From NCBI GenBank assembly GCA_937988705.1, contig CALKIA010000396.1, forward strand, positions 1 through 6,957: a stretch of DNA of 6,957 nt, read 5' to 3'. Position 1 is the stretch's first letter, and every line of letters starts with the position of its first letter. A program made the translations under genes and the position numbers. This DNA is from an uncultured Chloroflexota bacterium. Lineage in GTDB: Bacteria > Chloroflexota > Anaerolineae > Aggregatilineales > Phototrophicaceae. Shown here piece by piece: positions 1-5,471 of the stretch. The notes under the pieces were generated by a model. It did no database searches and was not told the origin of the DNA. It worked only from the letters and a program-made list of their open reading frames with translations.

Positions 1-13
1 TGCCTTGTCCGTT

Positions 14-1972
14 TTACCTCGAAGGTATGTACCCGCCATCCGCCTCATCGGTCAGCCACCCCAGCGTGAAACGCACGAAATGCAGACCGCCTGTATTGCC
101 GCGCTCAAACAGCACGCCGATCTCCCCGGCGCGCGTCACGACCAGATCGCTGTAGGCGGATGCACCGCGCTCGATCACCTGGCTGTACGTCCACGTGTGC
201 CCCTCGTCATAGCTGAGGCGCACCGTCAGATTGACGCGCGCGCGCTCATGCGCGGGATTGGCGAACAACAGCCGACTTTTCCCGCCTAATTCGGACTGAG
301 CGCGCCACGAATAGCGCAGTAGGGTCGCCTGCACCGCCGGGTCGATCAGCGCGTCGTCAAGGATCGTCTCTCCGAAGTGGAGCGCACCGTCCGCGTCAAA
401 GTGAGCGCGTGTCACCGCCCGCCGCCCCGCCGACTTGCCACCCATATACGCCCGCGTATTGATCAGTACGCCACCGTCTTCGAGTTCCGCGGCAATTGCC
501 TCATTCATGCCTAAGCGCGGGAGGATGCCGCCGATCTGCCAACTTGCGCCGAGATCATCGCTCCAAAAGGCGTAATTCTCCGAGTCGAACACGCTGCGGT
601 CACCACGTGTCAGACTGCCCGCGCAGAACAATCGCCCGCTGCGCAATTGGAGGCCGTGCCCCTGTGCCGGAATCTGAATGCGCCAGTCATGCGCTTGATT
701 TTCTGGCAGCGCCGCAGCGGGACACACATCCGCGAACCCCGGTTGATACGGTTTATGTACTTCGGCGGTGATATCCCGCGGAGCGCTCCACGTCAGGCCG
801 TGATCGTCACTCGTCACGCATAGAGCGCGATTGAGGCCTACCCCGCGCGCGATGTCCCATTCGGAATGGCTGCCAGCGCGAAACACGAGTACCACGCGCC
901 CGGTTCCATGCACTTCGTCCACAACGGGCGAGGCGTTCATCGCCACAAAGCCTTCGACTGCCGCGACCACGGTCAGCGGCGACCACGTCGCGCCATCATC
1001 GATGCTCCGCTTGCCGACGATGTGAATCGTTCCGGTGGAGTCGCTGCACGACTCAAGCCGCGCTTCGGCAAACGCCAGCAGAGCGCCGTTCAGCGCGCGG
1101 ACAATGCTCGGAATGCGGTAGCAGGCATAGCCTTCTGTCCCGTTGACGAATACGGGCACAAAGCGCAGCGGATGCGCCTGCCCGGTCACATGAACCACCT
1201 GCTCGGCGGTCGTCTGGCTGTGATCTGGCCCGATCACCCACAGGCGCACGCTGTAGTCGCCCGCATACGCATAGTGATGACTTACGCTCGCCCCGGTTGC
1301 CCGGTCACCATCGCCGAAGTCCCACAGCAGCATTGCCCGCTCGGTGGAGATCCGCGCGCTGAAGTGCACTGTGAGCGGAGCCTCTCCGTGGAGGTTATCA
1401 GCCTCAATGACCGCCCACAGCACACGCGCCGGAGGCGTGCCGAGTGCGGCGAGCTCGTCGTCCAGCAGCGGATGTGCGTACACACGCACTTCGTCCAGCA
1501 GACCGCTGCCATGGCGCCCAAACGTGTGATCCCAGTGTCCGCCTGCCGGATCGGTGGTGCCGCCCGCGCGCAGGCGTTCCATGCGCGTGTCTGGGTCGAG
1601 TTGAAAAGCCAGTGTTGAGGTGTCGATTTGACCGTCCAACGCGGCGCGCACCACGCCGAGCGGGTCGATGCTCACGGCGAAATGGTGCCAGCGGTCACCC
1701 ACCACGCGGAACGCGACGCCCATGTCGAGTTCTGCGTGCTGAAAGTGGATGAAATCGTTGCGCAGGACGATCTCCCAGCGGTGATAGGCTTGCGGAGCGT
1801 CGACATGTTCGAGGATCACCTGTGTGCGCCCCGGATCCTCCGCCCAAAACCAGAAGGCGATGGTGAAGCCGCCGCGCCAATCAGTCGGCGGCAGGTCGAG
1901 CGGGCGTCCATAGAGGTGCAGACAGTCAAACTCGGCTAAGCCCCAGCGGGCAATGAAATCGTCAACTATCAT
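14..1972 (-). CDS. LamG-PKD-sialidase (exo-alpha-sialidase, BNR/Asp-box family), apparently not secreted
   Basis: A 652-residue predicted glycoside hydrolase of the sialidase (GH33-like) fold, expected to release terminal sialic acid from glycans. Residues about 33-175 form a laminin-G/concanavalin-like domain ending in the typical LDEVRVYAHPLLDDELAAL. Residues about 187-262 are a PKD domain (WDFGDG at 217-222). Residues about 270-645 are the six-bladed propeller. YRIP is at 285-288, with four Asp boxes SxDxGx(T/S)W at 323-330, 388-395, 471-478 and 587-594. By motif and spacing against the Micromonospora enzyme as I recall it, the catalytic set is complete: Arg286, Asp311, Glu491, Arg507 and Arg579, with Tyr607 as nucleophile. 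The start ATG overlaps the stop of the upstream oxidoreductase gene (ATGA) and has no clear ribosome site of its own, so translational coupling is likely. No signal peptide or membrane segment is visible, which is odd for a protein with LamG and PKD modules. Whether it is hydrolytic or an intramolecular trans-sialidase cannot be told from sequence. Confidence 0.9.
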   Translation of the reverse strand: MIVDDFIARWGLAEFDCLHLYGRPLDLPPTDWRGGFTIAFWFWAEDPGRTQVILEHVDAPQAYHRWEIVLRNDFIHFQHAELDMGVAFRVVGDRWHHFAVSIDPLGVVRAALDGQIDTSTLAFQLDPDTRMERLRAGGTTDPAGGHWDHTFGRHGSGLLDEVRVYAHPLLDDELAALGTPPARVLWAVIEADNLHGEAPLTVHFSARISTERAMLLWDFGDGDRATGASVSHHYAYAGDYSVRLWVIGPDHSQTTAEQVVHVTGQAHPLRFVPVFVNGTEGYACYRIPSIVRALNGALLAFAEARLESCSDSTGTIHIVGKRSIDDGATWSPLTVVAAVEGFVAMNASPVVDEVHGTGRVVLVFRAGSHSEWDIARGVGLNRALCVTSDDHGLTWSAPRDITAEVHKPYQPGFADVCPAAALPENQAHDWRIQIPAQGHGLQLRSGRLFCAGSLTRGDRSVFDSENYAFWSDDLGASWQIGGILPRLGMNEAIAAELEDGGVLINTRAYMGGKSAGRRAVTRAHFDADGALHFGETILDDALIDPAVQATLLRYSWRAQSELGGKSRLLFANPAHERARVNLTVRLSYDEGHTWTYSQVIERGASAYSDLVVTRAGEIGVLFERGNTGGLHFVRFTLGWLTDEADGGYIPSR

Positions 1973-2973
1973 CCGCTGAACTCGCTCAAGCGAATTTCCC
2001 GCCCCGCGTCCGATGACGCTTCGGCGGCGAACACTGCGTGCATGATTTCCCGCGCCACAGTTCCCGCAACCGGCGGCTCGGTGTTGGTGTCAATTGCGTT
2101 CAGGAAACCGCGCCACTCGTTGACCAGCCCTTCGAGCATCCAGTTGCCCGTCGGCACGGAGTCCGGCACAACTTGCCAGCGATCCTCGCGTCCAAGCTGC
2201 ACACCGGTCGCATAATCGATGTTAAGCATCCCTTTGGAACACGTCAATTCGGTGCCGTGCTTGGGCGCGCCGATGGAATAGCCCGTACTGATAATGTTCC
2301 CGACCGCACCACTCGCATAGCGCACGAAAACCATCCCGGTATCGTCCGCAGCCATATTATCGTGAAAGTATGTGCCAAACTGCGCGCTTACGGCCGTGAT
2401 CGGACTATCGATCAGCCATGTCAGCCGATCCAGCGGGTGAATGCCGACGGTCAGCCACACACCGCCGCCCTGTGTCCGGTCGAGATGCCAGTCGCGGCGG
2501 TTCGGCTCAAACCAGAACTTCTGCATAGCCGCCGTGCCCATAATGACCGTGCCCAACTCGCCGCTCTCGATGAGCGACTTAGCCACCCGGTAAGGATGCG
2601 TGAAACGGTTGACGTGACCGAGCATCAGTTTGACGCCCGCCTGCGCCGCGGCTGCGATGATCGCGTCGCATTCCGCGAGTGTCGGCGCCATCGGTTTTTC
2701 GAGGAGGATATGCTTACCCATGTGCGCCGCCGCCAACGCGATTTCCGTGTGGTGATGATGCGGCGTGGCGATCACGACGGCATCAATCTGGGGATCAGCG
2801 AGTAGGTCACGGTAATCAACATGCCCTTCCCCGCCGAATTCATCCACAAATTCCGTTAACGCGGACTGGTTCGTACGGGATGCGGCGGCAATTTTCGCCC
2901 CATCAATCTGCTGAAGCGCGCGGGCATGCTGTGCGCCGTAATCACCGGCACCGATGATGCCAATTCGATGCAT
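1969..2973 (-). CDS. Gfo/Idh/MocA-family NAD(P)-dependent oxidoreductase
   Basis: A 334-residue predicted cytoplasmic dehydrogenase acting on a sugar, inositol or related polyol. The N-terminal Rossmann fold opens with GAGDYG (Gly8, Gly10, Gly13). The family EKP motif is at 92-94, with Lys93 as the probable catalytic or binding lysine. The C-terminal substrate domain carries GGGVWLTVGIHPLD at 169-182. His179 of the usual DxGxH is kept, but its Asp is Thr175, a variant I associate with a subset of the family. The start at 2973 was chosen over an in-frame ATG at 3075. It gives MHRIGIIGAG, the normal beginning of the fold, and has AAAGGA seven bases upstream. The 34 extra residues of the longer form are unlike the family and would cover two inverted repeats. 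It is the first gene of an operon with the sialidase, overlapping it by four bases. Known members include inositol dehydrogenases, glucose-fructose oxidoreductase and the 2,7-anhydro-Neu5Ac oxidoreductase (YjhC/NanOx). The partner sialidase favours a sialic-acid role, but the substrate is unproven. Confidence 0.92.
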   Translation of the reverse strand: MHRIGIIGAGDYGAQHARALQQIDGAKIAAASRTNQSALTEFVDEFGGEGHVDYRDLLADPQIDAVVIATPHHHHTEIALAAAHMGKHILLEKPMAPTLAECDAIIAAAAQAGVKLMLGHVNRFTHPYRVAKSLIESGELGTVIMGTAAMQKFWFEPNRRDWHLDRTQGGGVWLTVGIHPLDRLTWLIDSPITAVSAQFGTYFHDNMAADDTGMVFVRYASGAVGNIISTGYSIGAPKHGTELTCSKGMLNIDYATGVQLGREDRWQVVPDSVPTGNWMLEGLVNEWRGFLNAIDTNTEPPVAGTVAREIMHAVFAAEASSDAGREIRLSEFSG

Positions 2974-2980
2974 ACCGTTA

Positions 2981-2986
2981 TCCTTT
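2981..2986 (-). promoter_or_regulatory. Ribosome binding site of the oxidoreductase gene
   Basis: AAAGGA on the minus strand lies seven bases before the ATG at 2973. It decides the start in favour of the short form; the in-frame ATG at 3075 has no comparable site and sits inside an inverted repeat. Confidence 0.75.
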
Positions 2987-2997
2987 CGTAAATAGTC

Positions 2998-3014
2998 TTG
3001 TGAGCGGATCACAT
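2998..3014. promoter_or_regulatory. Candidate LacI-family operator (lac-operator-like palindrome)
   Basis: The plus strand reads TTGTGAGCGGATCACAT, with perfect five-base arms TGTGA/TCACA around GCGGA. It matches 15 of 17 positions of the E. coli lac operator core TTGTGAGCGGATAACAA. It lies 25 bases upstream of the oxidoreductase start, where a bound repressor could block transcription of the oxidoreductase-sialidase operon. LacI-family repressors commonly control sugar catabolism, which fits the genes downstream. No such regulator is encoded in the window. The five-base spacer differs from the six of a CRP site. Confidence 0.45.
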
Positions 3015-3017
3015 TGC

Positions 3018-3040
3018 CGTCGCGATCGTCACTCGCGACG
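3018..3040. repeat. Perfect 8-bp inverted repeat in the operon leader
   Basis: CGTCGCGA and TCGCGACG are separated by seven bases and form a GC-rich palindrome just upstream of the lac-operator-like site. In RNA it would form a stable hairpin. No T-run follows on either strand, so it is not an intrinsic terminator. It could be an operator or a leader RNA structure. Confidence 0.5.
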
Positions 3041-3066
3041 CTCCTGGTCTTGCGAACACTCACCGG

Positions 3067-3090
3067 ATTGTACATCGGGCGGTGTACAAT
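3067..3090. promoter_or_regulatory. ATTGTACA-N8-TGTACAAT inverted repeat, candidate operator
   Basis: Perfect eight-base arms are separated by eight bases, and each arm contains the self-complementary TGTACA. The element sits mid-way between the divergent oxidoreductase and serine hydrolase genes, so a dimeric regulator could act on either. TACAAT occurs at the end of the element on both strands and resembles a -10 box. However, I find no convincing -35 hexamer 16-18 bases away on either strand. The binding protein is not identifiable from sequence. Confidence 0.45.
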
Positions 3091-3097
3091 GCTTGAG

Positions 3098-3140
3098 AAC
3101 CAAATTCACAGATATTTAAGCTGCATTTAACCCTATATCG
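3098..3140 (+). promoter_or_regulatory. AT-rich stretch, probable promoter region of the serine hydrolase gene
   Basis: This is the most AT-rich segment of the window and lies 60-100 bases before the serine hydrolase start. TTGAGA at 3093-3098 followed by TTTAAG at 3115-3120 (16-base spacing) is a weak -35/-10 candidate. The assignment rests mainly on composition and position. Confidence 0.25.
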
Positions 3141-3189
3141 GTGTGGCTCATTACACTTGGGCAATAGGCCATGCAACTGCACAGCGGAC

Positions 3190-3193
3190 AGGA
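3190..3193 (+). promoter_or_regulatory. Ribosome binding site of the serine hydrolase gene
   Basis: AGGA lies five bases before the ATG at 3199. It supports that start over an in-frame TTG at 3157, which would place 14 polar residues before a clear signal peptide. Confidence 0.6.
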
Positions 3194-3198
3194 CGTCT

Positions 3199-4311
3199 AT
3201 GAAAACCAGCCTGATTTTCTTTCTCTCGTTTACCCTGTTGGTGATCGCGCCGACGGCGACGAACGCTCAGGCTTCGCCGATTGGTGCCGACGAGCTGACG
3301 CTGATCTGGGAGCAGATCGCTGCGCAACCGGATGATGTTGGCATCGGCTGTTACCCGCTTGACAACCCGGCCAGCACCGTATTGTATAACGCGAATGAAG
3401 TGTTCCCGCTGGCTTCCGTCACCAAACTCCTAATCTTTATTGAGTACGCGCGGCGGTTGGATACCGGGGAACTCACGTTTGGTGAACTGGTGAATGTCGA
3501 TGAGCTGGATCGCTACAACCTACCGCGTACGGATCGCGGCGCACACGATCGCTTCATGGCGCAGTACCCCGCCAACATTCAGCAGATCTCCCTGTGGGAG
3601 ATGGCGCTCGGCATGGTGCAGTACAGTTCGAACGCGGCATCCGACTACCTGCTCGATTTGCTCAATCCGATCGATTGGGACTCGTTGTATCGCATCCTAG
3701 GCCTGAACAACACCGATTACCCCAACTCGCTCACGATGATCCCGCTGCTCATGAACAATCACATCACGGGCAAAGCCACTCTGAATGAAGTCGATACGCT
3801 GAACCGCACCATCGGCGAAGGCTATCTCGACCTGTACGTGAACGATGAGGAGTGGCGCGCCGCCGAAATCGACTATCGGTCTGGCCGCGGCAGCCAGTTC
3901 CCCACCTGGGAGGTGCAGACCGCCATCCTTGAACGGCACACGGCGAATGGGTCGGCCAGCGACTTCCTCCAAGTGATGCGGGCCATCTACGATGACGGCA
4001 ATACGGCGCTGTCGGAAAACGTTAAGTCGCTGACGCGGTTGGCGCTGTTCTGGAGTGGGAACGACTTCATCAGCGACTGGTATCTGGAATACGGTTCGAA
4101 GCTCGGCTTTTATTCGGGCGGCACGCTGGCGCTTGTCGCGTACGGCAACCCCTTTGACAGCACCAGCGGCCCGGTGATTTCGGCAGTCTTCTTCCGCAAT
4201 ATTCCGCGCCGCACATACGCTCAACTGCTCGAGGACGATGCCATCGGCAATTTCGCACACTGGATGAATTTCAACGGCTGTCAGGGGTTGTGGTCGATTC
4301 TGCCGCGGTAG
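3199..4311 (+). CDS. Exported class A beta-lactamase-like serine hydrolase
   Basis: A 370-residue protein of the penicillin-recognising serine hydrolase superfamily (class A-like, beta-lactamase2 type). Residues 1-25 are a signal peptide: Lys2, a hydrophobic core at 5-18, then a likely cut after AQA at 23-25, so it acts outside the membrane. SVTK at 73-76 is the SxxK motif, with Ser73 as nucleophile and Lys76. SSN at 143-145 fits the SxN motif. KLG at 301-303, followed by FYSGGTLALVAYG, sits where KTG or KSG is normal. No ExxLN omega-loop glutamate equivalent to Glu166 is evident in the expected stretch after SSN. A roughly 60-residue segment (about 185-245) between the SSN and KLG motifs looks longer than in a compact class A lactamase. 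Together these argue for a peptidoglycan-related or other serine hydrolase rather than an efficient antibiotic-degrading lactamase. It is a single gene, divergent from the oxidoreductase operon and convergent with the ABC operon. Confidence 0.82.
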   Translation: MKTSLIFFLSFTLLVIAPTATNAQASPIGADELTLIWEQIAAQPDDVGIGCYPLDNPASTVLYNANEVFPLASVTKLLIFIEYARRLDTGELTFGELVNVDELDRYNLPRTDRGAHDRFMAQYPANIQQISLWEMALGMVQYSSNAASDYLLDLLNPIDWDSLYRILGLNNTDYPNSLTMIPLLMNNHITGKATLNEVDTLNRTIGEGYLDLYVNDEEWRAAEIDYRSGRGSQFPTWEVQTAILERHTANGSASDFLQVMRAIYDDGNTALSENVKSLTRLALFWSGNDFISDWYLEYGSKLGFYSGGTLALVAYGNPFDSTSGPVISAVFFRNIPRRTYAQLLEDDAIGNFAHWMNFNGCQGLWSILPR

Positions 4312-4338
4312 GACTTGTACCGAGCGTAGAGCGCATAC

Positions 4339-4366
4339 GGTAGGGGCGAAAGTCCTTGCCCCTACC
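4339..4366. terminator. Hairpin between convergent genes, possible bidirectional terminator or dispersed palindrome
   Basis: GGTAGGGGC and GCCCCTACC form a perfect nine-base stem around a ten-base loop. It lies 27 bases after the serine hydrolase stop and 13 bases after the ABC ATPase stop, a good place for a shared terminator. Neither strand has a T-run after the stem, so it is not a classical intrinsic terminator. The GTAGGGGC/GCCCCTAC arms recall palindromes that I believe are scattered between genes in some Chloroflexota and cyanobacterial genomes. Confidence 0.5.
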
Positions 4367-4379
4367 TCCGCATTTGCAC

Positions 4380-5471
4380 CTATGCCGGGATCACATGAAT
4401 CGCTTCGGCGACGAAATCCATGCCAACCGTCTCGCCTTCCGCGAAAATCTGGCTCACACGGGGATCATTTTCTGCGACCGTTAGCCGCTGCCCATTGATC
4501 TGCACAACATACTCAATTTCGGAACCGAGATACATCGTCTGTTCGACGGTAACCTGCGGCAGCGTTGTATCGCTCCGCAGTTTGATCGCTTCCGGTCGCA
4601 GCAGCACCTCAACCTGACTGCCCACGGCTGCGGCGACCGTTGTCGGCACGGTGATCGTACGACCGATTAAAGTCAGCGTCGTCGCTGCGCTGCCCTTCTC
4701 GGTCACCGTCGCTTGTACAAAATTAGCGCGACCGATGAAGTCCGCCACGAAATGCGTTTGCGGGCCGCGATAAATATCTTCGGGCGTGCCAATCTGTTCA
4801 ATCCGCCCGGCGTTCATCACGACAATGCGATCCGACAGCGCCATCGCCTCAATCTGATCGTGTGTCACATAGATCGTGGTGATGTTGAGCCGCCGCTGCA
4901 AGCGGTGAATTTCGCTGCGCATCTGGACGCGCATTTTCGCGTCCAGGTTCGACAGGGGTTCATCGAACAGCAGCACGCGCGGTTCCATCACCAGCGCGCG
5001 CGCCAACGCGACCCGCTGTTGCTGACCACCAGAGAGCTGATTCGGGCGGCGCTTGCCCAACTGCCCTAACCCGATCATCTCCAATGTTCCATTGACGCGC
5101 TTCTGAATCTCGTCGCGTGACAGCTTGCGTAAATGCAGCCCATAGGCCACATTGTCGAATACGCTCATGTGCGGAAACAGTGCGTAACTCTGGAAGACCA
5201 GCGCCATATCGCGCTTGTTCGGCGCTTGATTCGTGATATCCTGCCCTTCGAGGAGCAAGCGCCCCGATGAGGGCAGCTCAAAGCCCGCGATCAAGCGCAG
5301 CGTGGTCGTCTTGCCGCAACCGGACGGGCCAAGCAAGGTGACGAACTCGCCCTTCTGGATGGTCAGCGACACGCTGTCAACGGCAATGACTTCGCCCGAC
5401 CCTTCACGAGCGGCGAACTTCTTGGTCAGTTCTTCGAGCACCATGCTCGTATTCTGCGGTCGTTCGCGCAT
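4380..5471 (-). CDS. ABC transporter ATP-binding protein, CysA/PotA/FbpC type, with TOBE domain
   Basis: A 363-residue cytoplasmic ATPase that powers a binding-protein-dependent importer. All nucleotide-binding motifs are intact: Walker A GPSGCGKTT at 48-56, Q-loop Gln94 (VFQSYALFPH), signature LSGGQQQR at 146-153, Walker B VLLFDE at 166-171, D-loop SNLD at 174-177 and H-loop His204. Residues about 240-363 form the regulatory TOBE-like domain (LLRPEAIKL at 290-298). Length and order fit the ferric iron, spermidine/putrescine, sulfate or phosphonate branch. The ATG overlaps the permease stop as TAATG and has a strong ribosome site, so the two subunits are made together. An internal Met at residue 10 is a possible but weaker start. 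The substrate cannot be read from this subunit. Confidence 0.95.
   Translation of the reverse strand: MRERPQNTSMVLEELTKKFAAREGSGEVIAVDSVSLTIQKGEFVTLLGPSGCGKTTTLRLIAGFELPSSGRLLLEGQDITNQAPNKRDMALVFQSYALFPHMSVFDNVAYGLHLRKLSRDEIQKRVNGTLEMIGLGQLGKRRPNQLSGGQQQRVALARALVMEPRVLLFDEPLSNLDAKMRVQMRSEIHRLQRRLNITTIYVTHDQIEAMALSDRIVVMNAGRIEQIGTPEDIYRGPQTHFVADFIGRANFVQATVTEKGSAATTLTLIGRTITVPTTVAAAVGSQVEVLLRPEAIKLRSDTTLPQVTVEQTMYLGSEIEYVVQINGQRLTVAENDPRVSQIFAEGETVGMDFVAEAIHVIPA

Noticed and set aside
866..1618. Open frame of 250 codons on the plus strand inside the sialidase gene
   Set aside because: It is antisense to a well-supported catalytic protein, its translation is rich in Arg, His and Ala with no family motif, and long antisense frames are usual at this GC content.
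2038..2805. Open frame of 255 codons on the plus strand inside the oxidoreductase gene
   Set aside because: It is antisense to a clear Gfo/Idh/MocA gene, with low-complexity basic composition and no recognisable domain.
2999..3013. Reading TGTGA-N5-TCACA as a CRP/cAMP site
   Set aside because: CRP sites have a six-base spacer; the five-base spacer and the whole core fit a lac-type operator better.
2998..3014. Cloning-vector contamination as the source of the lac-like operator
   Set aside because: The site differs from the vector operator at two positions and its flanks show no lac promoter sequence.
2974..3075. N-terminal extension of the oxidoreductase from an ATG at 3075
   Set aside because: The extra 34 residues are charged and unlike the family, the start lies within an inverted repeat, and the start at 2973 has a good ribosome site.
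3157..3198. Upstream TTG start for the serine hydrolase
   Set aside because: It would put polar residues before an evident signal peptide, and the ATG at 3199 has a ribosome site.
3697..4260. Open frame of 187 codons on the minus strand inside the serine hydrolase gene
   Set aside because: It is a shadow of the real gene with no motif and no ribosome site of note.
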